A stretch of 29,150 nt of DNA, from contig FN649745.1 in NCBI GenBank assembly GCA_000310025.1, positions 25,176 through 54,325 of the forward strand. The letters are read 5' to 3'. A program made the position numbers and the translations under genes. A model generated the notes under the pieces. It was not told the origin of the DNA and made no database searches. It saw only the letters and a list, made by a program, of their open reading frames with translations. Below, piece by piece: positions 20,601 to 29,130 of the stretch (position 1 is the first letter of the stretch; every line of letters starts with the position of its first letter). The DNA comes from Ectocarpus siliculosus. Lineage: Eukaryota; Sar; Phaeophyceae; Ectocarpales; Ectocarpaceae.

Positions 20601-22167
20601 GGTTGGAGTGTCACGTTGTGTCTTGGGACGTCGATCGGTGTAAGATGGAGATGAGTGAGTTACCGTAATAGACGGAGAGATGGCACCGGGTCTGTGATCA
20701 TTTTTTAAATGTTTTTCCTCGGGTTTTTTGTTTTTCGTCGCACGCCGGTGCCATCTCTCCGACCCCGGTGCGAAAATGGAATTAAATCGTTTGGTTTAGC
20801 TTTTTCAATGCACCCCCGGTGCGATCTCTCCGACCGGTGCGATGCCCGATGAAATACATACAGGTTTTGTTTGCACGCACCCCGGTGCCATCTCCCCGAC
20901 CGGTACCATAATATTGATACAGAGTGTAGGCAGACGGATTATGACACATCGCTAATTGACAATGCTATTGATCAGTAGAGAACCACACGTGTAGTATGGT
21001 TGTTGCTGGTTGGAAGCACACCGGTAACGACAACGTAGTAAGCTGTTACGTAACAGCTTTCCATGCAGCGAGTGGTCTTCTGGTGTTTAATGTGAGTTCG
21101 GCTATGGCGTGACGACAAACAATCGATGGTCTCATCTGAGGTACTGTTACATACGGTATCAGTTGTCTCCCGCTTTCGTTTCGGTCTTCCTCTACGGATA
21201 CCAGTACGTACACAGAAATACGATAGTTTCGTGTTTGTGTAAGGTGGTAGGGTGCGGCTTGTACGTTTGTGTGTTTGGTTGAGTGTACGGCTGGCAACTT
21301 CCATACAAAAAATAAAATGCAAAGAACGGCATCCCGCGTGAACCGCGACCATGCATACGTACGCACAGGGGTGGCGCTCCGCTGACACCGTCCCCACATG
21401 TAAAAGTTCGCACAGGTGTCTGTACGTCATTCGGGTAGCTGAAAATGAGCTCAATCTTGGATCAGGGGGTCGGCGACATCGCACCCCGACCCCGGTGCGT
21501 AAATTGCATTGAGCCATGCCGTTCTTGTGGTGTTGTTTTTTTATTTTCTCGTGTATGACCCAACGAATCCATCTCTATCGAAGAGTCTAAGATACATTAG
21601 TATTGAATCCATAGCGTCAGCAAAAATTCTATTTTTCCACGATTTCCCGAGCAGCACACAGTGATATCTTCCCCGTGGGTAACAGGGTCAATGCGCACCC
21701 CGGTGCCATCTCCTCGACCGGTGCCATCTCCGACTTACGTACTGATTGATTGACGCCAAGGATGCGCGCGGCAGGATCCAACACTATTTACTAACGCTTA
21801 AATAATGTGCTGTGTTGTTTGACATGCATATGATGCGGCGGCTCCACATGCGGCGACTCGCGCGGAGCCGGAGAGCTGCTCAACACTTGTTGTTTGGGCA
21901 CTCCGAGCAGGTCTTTACGGTCTGTCTTCCTTCTGTATGTGCGCACGCTTCATGGACTTGCTGGTGAGAGTCCTAGGAACGTCCAAAGGTGTAAGGAGCA
22001 AGAGCAGCCGTATGTTTTCCTTCCGTGTGTAGTCTACAGTGTAGACATTCCCGGGGGCTCCCACCGTTTTGCCCAGCTGTCGCCAGAAAGTTTCCCTCTG
22101 GCTGCCACTTGACGATGACTGTTCCTCTGCCGTGCTCTCCCGATGATATCTTGAACAAGCGCTTCAT
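7141..22167 (-). CDS. WDR19: Intraflagellar transport protein IFT144 (WDR19), complete, 21 exons
   Basis: IFT-A core subunit that acts in retrograde intraflagellar transport and membrane-protein entry in cilia and flagella. The protein opens MKRLFKISS with [14 protein letters not shown] and continues VHIFDRHGQ, matching the start of WDR19 in animals. WD40 propellers span about residues 1-650, a TPR-like solenoid about 700-1330, a zinc-ribbon-like end about 1350-1412, and a Gly/Ala-rich tail to 1533. The usual length is about 1340; the excess is in low-complexity insertions (exons 5 and 11) and the tail. Exons and borders are given in the three block entries. All exon pairs join in frame; 14 of 20 introns are phase 0. 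Eighteen introns are GT-AG and two look GC-AG. The start codon is ATG at 22167-22165. The last exon's acceptor is the least certain border. The gene is divergent from the TVP38 gene and convergent with the zinc-finger gene. Confidence 0.93.
8761..8788. repeat. Tandem 14-bp duplication
   Basis: Two perfect copies of ACTTGCGTGCGTCT within IFT144 intron 18. Confidence 0.9.
8838..8864. repeat. (CAACAG)n microsatellite
   Basis: Four-plus units of CAGCAA on the plus strand inside IFT144 intron 18. Confidence 0.9.
9218..16430 (-). CDS. WDR19: IFT144 exons 7-18: second propeller end and TPR-like solenoid
   Basis: Exon 7 16430-16219; 8 15834-15735; 9 15103-14945; 10 14730-14623; 11 13762-13458; 12 13197-12982; 13 12530-12408; 14 11636-11495; 15 11229-11135; 16 10801-10537; 17 10017-9910; 18 9400-9218. 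Landmarks in WDR19 order: [190 protein letters not shown]. Exon 9 ends CAG|GCAAGA (GC donor). Exon 11 has a Ser/Gly then Asp/Glu/Ala-rich insertion of about 40 residues. The exon 7 acceptor (CAAAG|GTGACC) is weakly supported. Confidence 0.9.
16986..22167 (-). CDS. WDR19: IFT144 exons 1-6: N-terminal WD40 propellers
   Basis: Exon 1 22167-22065 (AACG|GTGGGA); exon 2 20472-19775; exon 3 19433-19290; exon 4 18671-18303; exon 5 18034-17534; exon 6 17114-16986. Landmarks: [26 protein letters not shown] and [10 protein letters not shown] (exon 2); [16 protein letters not shown] (exon 3); [20 protein letters not shown] and [18 protein letters not shown] (exon 4); [14 protein letters not shown] and [18 protein letters not shown] (exon 5); [16 protein letters not shown] and HTYVHSHT (exon 6). 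All follow the WDR19 order. Exon 5 carries a Gly/Ser-rich insertion of about 45 residues near 470-515, probably a propeller loop. The exon 5 donor reads CAG|GCAAGA and the next acceptor CTGCACAG|ATC, keeping frame across a GC-AG intron. Confidence 0.9.
20673..20761. repeat. 17-bp perfect inverted repeat
   Basis: Arm 1 20673-20689 (CGGAGAGATGGCACCGG) and arm 2 20745-20761 (CCGGTGCCATCTCTCCG) are exact reverse complements around a 55-bp T-rich loop. Arm 2 is also the first copy of the direct motif cluster. Confidence 0.92.
20741..20909. repeat. Cluster of CCGGTGCCATCTCTCCGACC motif copies
   Basis: Three direct copies of a 25-30 bp motif, consensus roughly CACCCCGGTGCCATCTC then TCCGACCGGTGC, start at about 20741, 20810 and 20877, each separated by 35-40 bp of AT-rich spacer. 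A further direct copy lies at 21695-21730 and a fragment at about 21484-21499. Confidence 0.85.
21541..21692. repeat. Dispersed repeat copy A (about 150 bp)
   Basis: Diverged direct copy of 22455-22608. Shared blocks in the same order: ATGAC-CAACGAA-CCATCTCTATC, AAGAGTCT, ATCCATAGCGTCAG, ACGATTTCCC, and GGGTAACAGG-TCAA. It lies inside IFT144 intron 1. Confidence 0.85.
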
Positions 22168-22367
22168 GTTCGGCTCCACACCACACGCACGCACACCACA
22201 CCTCGGAAACTCCGCACTCTGCAACTTGAGAGCTCGAAACAGAAGGTCGGTCACGAGTGGGAAGCGCTACATATCTACGAAGATACTGTTGTAGGATACT
22301 GCTGTAACCGTCTCGAAGATGTCATTTTTTTTTTCTTAAGTCAGATGCATATCTCCGCTTTATTAAA

Positions 22368-22459
22368 AAAATTTTTATTATTATTATTTTATATTTTTCT
22401 TTATATATATATATAATGACACAACGAAACCATCTTAATATTATTATTATTATTATTTT
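22368..22459. repeat. AT-rich block with TTA and TA microsatellites
   Basis: Two (TTA)n tracts at about 22375-22390 and 22437-22456 plus a (TA)n tract between them. Confidence 0.85.
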
Positions 22460-22608
22460 TCTTTATATGACACAACGAAACCATCTCTATCATAGAAAAG
22501 AGTCTGAGACAGATTAGCAATGGATCCATAGCGTCAGAAAGTACCTGTATGTCTACGATTTCCCAGACAGCATATAGGGACATCTCCCCTGCGGGTAACA
22601 GGCTCAAC
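22455..22608. repeat. Dispersed repeat copy B (about 150 bp)
   Basis: Partner of copy A, upstream of the IFT144 start. Its left end is itself duplicated at about 22394-22435 (ATTTTTCTTTATAT...GACACAACGAAACCATCT), separated by an expanded TTA array. Confidence 0.85.
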
Positions 22609-23331
22609 AAGACAGTTTGGTAGCTGTCTTGTGTGTCTCATATATGTTTTGTTGGGAAGGTGCAGATGATATGTGTTAGGTACTGGTCGGGCGTTTTGTG
22701 TGTGACACCCTTTTAATCGTAGGGCATGTAATCTCCCTCAGTTTACAAACGTATTTTCAATGTGGTACGCGTATGTACCGGGTATTTGGGTAGTATATGT
22801 ATGTATGTGTGGATACATTCGGAGTATGTGCGGACACACGGGCGTGGTCTCACCATTTTCTTACCTTTTTGTGCAATTTCGTGTAATCCCGTGCTGTTAA
22901 AATCTGCAAATGTCACGGGAGAACATTTTTTCTTCATTGTCTCCTGACGTGGTCGCCGATAGAGGCATGTGGTTGAGGTTTCATCACCGACATGTGGGTG
23001 GGTGTTAAATGTAGTGGGTATGGCTACCTATCATTATTTTTTTTTCTACATGTTCTGAATCGCAACCGGTTTTAATTTTTTTTTATTCTTCGGCTTGTTG
23101 GCTGCGGTGTGTCTCGGTGCGACAGTTTCTACCGTTGTGCCGAGACCGACCGGGGTTGCCGACCGCCCGACTTCCCGTCGGAGTCGGCACCCCTTCGTCG
23201 CACCACTGCTGTATGCCTCACACTCCATCTCAACCTTTCCTCCCACACCAACAAGCTTTGCCAGGCCTCGACACTCGCAACCCAAGAGCAAAGCACAACT
23301 CGCTACACAACTAAAGTCACAGGAGTCAGCC

Positions 23332-26251
23332 ATGGAGAGCCCGATGGTAGTCCCTTCCCACCACCAAGAATACGGCAGCGAGCCGACAGCAGCAGCAGTA
23401 GACGCAGTTGTCGACGACGACGACACCCCGGAGCCACCAACCAAGCAGCAGAAGCTCATCAAGGCCGGACTACTATTGGCCCTCGTGGTCATCGTTGTGT
23501 ACGTCATCCTCGACTACACGGTGAGACGACATGCAAATATGTCTCGTGCCACGCGCCGCTCTCTAGCAGCAGAATGTTGGGTGGCACGAGACATTCCTTT
23601 GCAGTCTACAGCAACAGCAGCTGTTGGCTCTGCCCCTTCATTTGTACAGATATTCCCAAGAGGTTGCAGGGCGCTCACCGCAATCACGACTAGTATAGGC
23701 AAAAGAGCGAGCACACAGAATGGCGCTGCAGGCTGCGATTGAGGGCGTTGTGTGTGTGTGCGACTCTCTCGGTGTTGGTGTGTGTGTCGGAGCTCCCCGT
23801 GTTTGTCCAAACCAGCTGGTCCAAACCTGCCCTCAAACGGACGCGACGTCAGACAGCAAGCCCGTTCCCTAAGGGACACCTGCCCCTTTCCCAAGGGACA
23901 CTTGCCCCTTTCCCAAGGGACACTTGCCCCTTTCCCAAGGGACACCTACAACAACCATTGATAAGAACCATGCTGCTGCGCATAGCGATGAAAAGCTTAC
24001 GTTCTCCTCAGCTGTGACTGCTCCATGTACCTACGTACCGCCACAACGGTCGTGAACAAACTGCTGTTCATGTATCGAGGACCAGATTTTTCGCCCGCGT
24101 GGGTGCATGTTCTTCTTTTTGCGGATCGATCATCATCCCGCCGTTCTATCGATCCCCGGTTGCATGCACCCTACCAAGAACCACCTCGTACCATAGGTTT
24201 TTGCCAAAAGCTGTTGGGCGAGGTGTTGCCTCGCTTCGTACCTACATAAAAATTTAGCAGGGAGGGCCACTGGTTCGTAGATAGTATTACAGCAGAGCAT
24301 ACGCGTAGGAAATGCTACTGTACCTGAACGATGAACGATGAAAATTCTGGGAGAAGATCATTAAAAAAACGGAGCGAAGAGAGTGCGGCGAATGTATGGA
24401 ACTGGGCGACTTTTTATGGTTGTATGGGGATTTGGTCGGCTACTTTTCTCTCTGCTGCGATGGAGGACGTTGCTGCGTTCTTCTGTCTTCACAACCAAAG
24501 TTTTCTTCCTTTCAGTACTCGATAAGGAAAACGAAACAATGAGGCACATCTCTTCTAGATAACGTCCAGCTCCCACGTTCAGCGACGATTTTACCTTGCA
24601 CCACGTCCGGAACGGTCAAAGTGTAACCGTGCTAATATATTTACTGGTGCCTCTCCGTCGCTATCGCCTTGCGCCCCCCAGGTTCCCGGCCTAGGCTTCG
24701 TCGCGGATACCCTGACGTCCTTCCTGGAGTGGGTTGAGGACAACCCCGGGCTCGGTGCGCTTGCCTTCGCCCTGGTGTACGTCTTCACCACCGTGTGCTT
24801 TATCCCCGGCTCGCTGCTCACGCTGGGGGCTGGCCTGGTGTTCGGCCGAGCGCTGGGGACTGGCTTGGGCATTCTCGTCGGGTCCCTTGCTGTGCTGGTG
24901 AGTTTTGGAACCTACGAAGAGGGAGTTTTGTAAAACCTACGGCCAGTCTGTGGCTTTGTTTCGAACATCCAGCGGCGTAGTATTCAGACTCGATGCTCAT
25001 AGCGGGGGGCTGAACCCGAACCTAGCCACCAAGGTAGTGCCGTCTACGCACGTTTGCGGGTGGGACCCGTCGCGGTAAGGGAATGCTGCACCGTGAGCGC
25101 CGGGAAAACGCATGCCAAACGATCGCACGTGCTCGTGTCATGGTTTGTCGAACGGTATCCCCGCCTTTTCTCGGCACTTGGAACACACCTTCCGAGAGCA
25201 TCAGGTCACGGTCAGCGTAGTCGTAAGTTACCCAATCTGAAGTGCTCTACACTTCGCCTTGCCCGTAGGCGGCAGGTCGCTCGCTGCACCTGTTGCTGAT
25301 CTAGCCCCCCTCATTGATCGTCCTCTCTCCATTGTGCCACTTCCACAGGCCGGTGCCACAGTAGGTTCCATCTTGGCCTTCTTGCTGGGCCGCTTCGTCC
25401 TCCAAGAGCAGGCACAGGGGCTGTTCAACAAGTTCAAGGTCCTCAAGGCCGTCAACCGTGCCATCAAGTCGCAGGGGTTGAAGCTCGTGATTCTCCTTCG
25501 TCTCTCTCCCGTGGTGCCGTTCAGCGCCTTCAACTACGTCATGTGAGGACATGCCCGTTGACGGTTACTATTGCTGTAGAACTGGTTGAGTACTTACCAC
25601 CAGCCCCGCGAACTTGCGAACTTGAGTTGTCCGCGGGGTTGGGTTTGGTCACCGATGGGGATGAGTCCCATAAAATGGGAGGGGATGAATTGAAAGAAGT
25701 GCTCGTATTAGTCGTTCTTCGGAGATGTCTCGTGCGGAGCAGAATGCGACAGATTCCACAGGAAAAAAGACTGGCAAGTTGCGAAAGTCTCCCTCCACCG
25801 CACCTCTCTCTCACACCACCCTACTTTTCCTCTCTCCCGCTGTTTTTTGCGCAATATCAGGGGAGTCACGGACGTCTTCTTCAGGGACTACGCCATCGGT
25901 TGTGTGGGGTTCATCCCCGGAACCGTTGCGTTTGTGTTCATCGGCACCACCGCGTCCGGCCTGTTGGGAGACGACTCGGAGGAGGAGGAGGAGTCTGAGG
26001 ACGGGAACAACGGCACGGTGCAGCTCATCGTGGGGATTGTCGGGGGCATCGCAACGGTGATCGCGGTCGTGCTGATCAGCATCTACGCCAAGCGCGCCCT
26101 GAACAAGGTTTTGGAGGAGGACCGGGTAGAGCAGGAGGCGCTGGAGATGGGCTTGGAAAGCGGCAATGGGGGGATGAACAATATGGAACAGTCGGCTCAA
26201 GATGGCGCGCGGCCAGCGGTGGTAGAGCACGCCGTTCGCATGCCGGTCTAA
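23332..26251 (+). CDS. TVP38/TMEM64-family (VTT domain, SNARE-associated Golgi) membrane protein
   Basis: Four exons: 23332-23520 (ACG|GTGAGA), 24682-24897 (CCCCAG|GTT; CTG|GTGAGT), 25349-25542 (CCACAG|GCC; AT|GTGAGG) and 25861-26251 (ATCAG|GGG), giving 329 residues; phases 0, 0, 2. An N-terminal acidic segment is followed by a membrane span (about 44-61). The VTT core shows F103-I-P-G-S107 with G112-x-G-x2-F-G118, G149-R150, RLSPVVPFSAFNYVMG (186-201), TDVFFRDYAIG and F217-I-P-G-T-V-A-F, all hallmarks of this DedA-related family, which acts in Golgi/ER/vacuolar membranes and includes lipid scramblases. Residues 237-247 are strongly acidic (DDSEEEEESED), then a last span (about 253-275) and a cytosolic tail. 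The exon 1 ATG is chosen because it gives the first span and a good donor; the open frame extends upstream without family support. The family call is firm, the subfamily is not. Confidence 0.88.
23539..23594. repeat. 14-bp perfect inverted repeat (hairpin)
   Basis: ATGTCTCGTGCCAC at 23539-23552 and its exact reverse complement at 23581-23594, with a 28-bp loop, starting 19 bp into intron 1 of the TVP38-family gene. Confidence 0.92.
23871..23946. repeat. 22-bp minisatellite, about 3.5 copies
   Basis: Unit AAGGGACACTTGCCCCTTTCCC; copies start at 23871, 23893 and 23915, with a partial copy from 23937. Copies 2 and 3 are identical and copy 1 differs at one base (ACC for ACT). Being 22 bp long, it shifts frame between units, so it is not a protein repeat. 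Confidence 0.95.
24101..24171. repeat. Nested inverted repeat
   Basis: Outer arms GGGTGCATG (24101-24109) and CATGCACCC (24163-24171); inner arms GGATCGAT (24123-24130) and ATCGATCC (24148-24155). All pairs are exact. Confidence 0.85.
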
Positions 26252-27718
26252 AGGTTGGGGAGAGCGAGGGCGAGAGGAGAAGGACACAAAATGCAGAATT
26301 GGTGCCTGGTTCTGCTGCGGCGGTCCTTGTATGCAGTTGGGGGTGGGTGGGCAGGGGGAGGGCTTCGCGAGTAGAGAATCTTCGCTGCTATCTTGGTAGT
26401 GCGCATGGGCGCTTAACTATCTGTTCAACGACGGCAACCTTACGTCGTCCGTCCTGGGTGTTATTCTCCCTCCGCCTCCTGTAAACGTGTTTTATTAATG
26501 CTATGGTTTGTTGGTGTTGTTCTTCGGTGTGATTTCGTCAGAAGTTTTGTGAGGTGTGATTTAATCAGTTGTTTTAATGTCGTGTTTAGTGGAGCTCCAT
26601 AGGCGGTTGTGAAGCAAATCGGCCGTTTCGGCGAAAAAAGCCCCCTTGGGGCATGTGGTAACAAGAATGAGAGGACGTGGAAAAAAGCGTTTGTTGCTGA
26701 AAGATGCCGGGAGGACGCGATCATTGCGCTTGCGTGCAGTGTTCAAGACGACGCTGTAGACTTTTTCGAGGTGTGCATTGCCTTTCCCATATCGCGTCGG
26801 GCCTGGAATGTTGGGTCTGTCTCCAAAAAATGTTGGGTGTTGCCTGATCTCAGAAGAAGCCGATACAATAGTACATTAGTATTTTCTTGGTGTGACACGG
26901 CAGCGACCCTAGACTTGGTGGAAGACTTGGTGGAATAATGGTCAAGAGTATTGTACAATAGCGGGGACCACGACAGGCTTGAAAATGTTCCGTTTCGATG
27001 TCGTTTTTTTGGGAAGGTCAAGACCGGTGTGCGTGGTGCCTTGAAGTGGCCTACAAGGAAAACTTGGAAATGAGCGATCGATGTAAATAATGCGTACGAG
27101 CAGATCCAATCGGGTCAGAATATGCAGCTCACCATCCAAGGCGAGATAGGGTAGCTCGTTTACGCTGTGATCTTCCCCATATTTTTGGGGATGCATCCAA
27201 AAATAATGAAGTTGTGGGACCAATTTGGAAAAATTCGTTGGCCCCGAATAAGGTACCACTCCATCGACTTGTAAGGCGGCCCTCCTGTCAGATCGTAACT
27301 CTTTTTTGTGCTCGGTCTCGCTCTTGATGTATGGCTGGAAGTCTGGGGGCCGTGTCCCGACGACGATATGATACCAGTAAAATACTACAGGAAGGAGAAT
27401 GTTTGCGGCCAGCCTTCATTTGCCACCGCTGAGATGCACGGTGCCAACACCATAACACCATCCTATACATATTCGCAACGAACGAAGCAGCAGCAGAACG
27501 AGAAAAGAAAGCAGGGTTCGTCATTGTGTTACCGTGTTCGAACAAGCTTGCTTGGTTGGGTCCATTAGTACTCACACTCAGCATTCATTCGTTTCGTCAA
27601 TCCACCACCAACGTGCGAACCAGAGCCCCACGTCGTAAATTAATTTCTTCGTTGAGGCGCCAAAAACTGCTGCGTACATACTTGTAGGTGTCTCCGTTCT
27701 TCATGTGTTTCCAATCCC

Positions 27719-27762
27719 TCCTCCTCCTTCTCCTCCTCCTCCTCCTCCTCCTCTTCTTCCTT
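27719..27762. repeat. CTC/CTT (pyrimidine) microsatellite
   Basis: About 44 bp of CTC and CTT units, purely pyrimidine, abutting the palindrome that follows. Confidence 0.92.
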
Positions 27763-27780
27763 CTCATGATCGATCATGAG
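27763..27780. repeat. 18-bp perfect palindrome
   Basis: CTCATGATCGATCATGAG equals its own reverse complement. Function unknown. Confidence 0.92.
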
Positions 27781-29130
27781 TTGAGTATATCCGCCGCCAA
27801 CCAAGCCTTACAGATCCACTGATGATGCACTCCAGCATATCACTGCTGCTGTGTGGCATAGTAGTACATGTATAGTGTAGAGGTTTGATGTTCTGTACCG
27901 ATTTTAGTATACTGCAAAATGGATAGTAAAGTAAATATTATCACCTGCCGAGGTCCGGCAAATTACGCACACGTCGTCGTGTGCACATAGCGGCGAGTGG
28001 TTTGCTCCATTGCCCGGGTTTGAGGTGTAAGGAGAGGTCGATGTGTGTGTGATGGTGTGTGTGGTGAGTCGATGTGCAATCATACACGGGGTCTACGTAG
28101 AATGGAAATCATGTCACATTTAGGTATGTGGGAGCACATACACGCGGAGCCGTGTAATCACCCCGCAATCCACCCACAGGAGGACAGAGACAGCCGTATA
28201 GCCTGTGCGAGAGGTGCTGCCCAGGCAAGCGTACCCTGTCAGTACAATGCATAGCGTGGGAGAGAGAGTACGGGTCAGTACGGGGCCCGGGAAATCTTGC
28301 CGAGGGCTCATTCTTTGCGTCGGGAGCACAGAAGAGGTGATTGCCATGATAGTAGTCTCCGTGCAGCAGTTTGATATATGTCTCGATTGCTACATATTCA
28401 GAATGCAGATGTCACGTGTACATCGACTACAAGTACAGGATTGCACGAACAGCGTGAAGGGGTTGTGTGAAGTGTGATTTGGTTGCTGCCACAGGACGAA
28501 ACGGCTGTGGTATTCGACATGATCAACACATCCCTTGTAGTAGTTCCATGCACACGTGCACACACGCGTCGTTTTCATACATACCCCCCCCCCTCTCTGC
28601 CCCCCACTCGGTGTTTGCCATCGGGATTGGGTTTTCGTCGCTTGGCAACGACGTTGTAAAACAAGCCAATTCACTTCGTGAACTCGGCAACCAGGTTACC
28701 GTCTTTTTTTTTTACCTCTGGTTTTTTTTTTGGCGGTAACCATAATGGTGGTCGAGTAGATCATGTTGTGCGGGGTCGAGAAACCTCACTCCGCGCAACG
28801 GGGGATGATCGCACCACGTTGTGTTAAAATGGTCAAGCTTCCTCGAGGCAGTTACACAGTGCTTACAACTGTCTCTGGAAGTGAAAGCACCAGAAAATAA
28901 ATTAAGTCATACGTAGCTGTCATCCGTACGCAAGGAAGTAAGCACAAGATGCCGAACACCCTTAGCAGGATGCAGCTCACCCTTCATGCGACTCGCCAAA
29001 TACCTCACGGCGCTTCGCGCTTGGTGATGTGAGAGCCTGGTCCGGTGAGAACCCGGCGTGCTCCGTCCCGGCTTTGTAGGGATGCGAGGTCAATGGTCAA
29101 ACGACTACGGCATGCACGACTATGAGTACA

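Larger units (their letters stand above)
20473..22064 (-). other. IFT144 intron 1 (1592 bp), repeat-bearing
   Basis: The largest intron of the gene; the other nineteen range from about 210 to 860 bp. It carries several copies of a GC-rich motif (CCGGTGCCATCTC core), a 17-bp inverted repeat pair, one copy of a 150-bp dispersed repeat, and a 181-codon minus-strand open frame. Together these suggest one or more mobile-element insertions, now degenerate. No WDR19 exon is missing here: exons 1 and 2 join in frame at the conserved residues. Confidence 0.7.
22168..23331. promoter_or_regulatory. Divergent intergenic region between IFT144 and TVP38-family gene
   Basis: 1164 bp between start codons at 22167 (minus) and 23332 (plus). 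It contains a T/TTA-rich block with a TATATATATATA run at about 22403-22414, dispersed repeat copy B, and a pyrimidine-rich stretch before the plus-strand gene. The AT block is a candidate promoter element by composition only. No RFX-type (ciliary) X-box was recognised by eye. Confidence 0.45.
23521..24681 (+). other. TVP38-family intron 1 (1161 bp)
   Basis: Holds a 14-bp perfect hairpin just after the donor, a 22-bp minisatellite at 23871-23946 and a composite inverted repeat at 24101-24171. No exon was recognised inside. Confidence 0.7.

Noticed and set aside
22401-22610. Minus-strand 69-codon frame through repeat copy B.
   Set aside because: It includes poly-Asn from the TTA array and has an interrupted counterpart in copy A; treated as repeat relic, not a gene.
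23514-23945. Minus-strand frame with apparent peptide repeats.
   Set aside because: The repetition comes from the 22-bp minisatellite, which changes frame each unit; it lies antisense in an intron.
23332-26251. Bacterial DedA-type gene or recent bacterial transfer.
   Set aside because: The VTT domain is shared with bacteria, but this gene has three spliceosomal introns and the eukaryotic TVP38 arrangement.
26609-26938. 109-codon plus-strand frame downstream of the TVP38-family gene.
   Set aside because: No family resemblance, no clear splice or start context; more likely 3' UTR or intergenic.
28627-28665. Resemblance to the lacZ-alpha/M13 forward priming region: GGGTTTTC followed by ACGACGTTGTAAAAC.
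   Set aside because: The 15-base match is striking, but the bases between the two blocks and both flanks differ from the vector sequence, and the surrounding DNA looks like the rest of the window. A vector database search would settle it: a continuous match beyond about 40 bp would support contamination.
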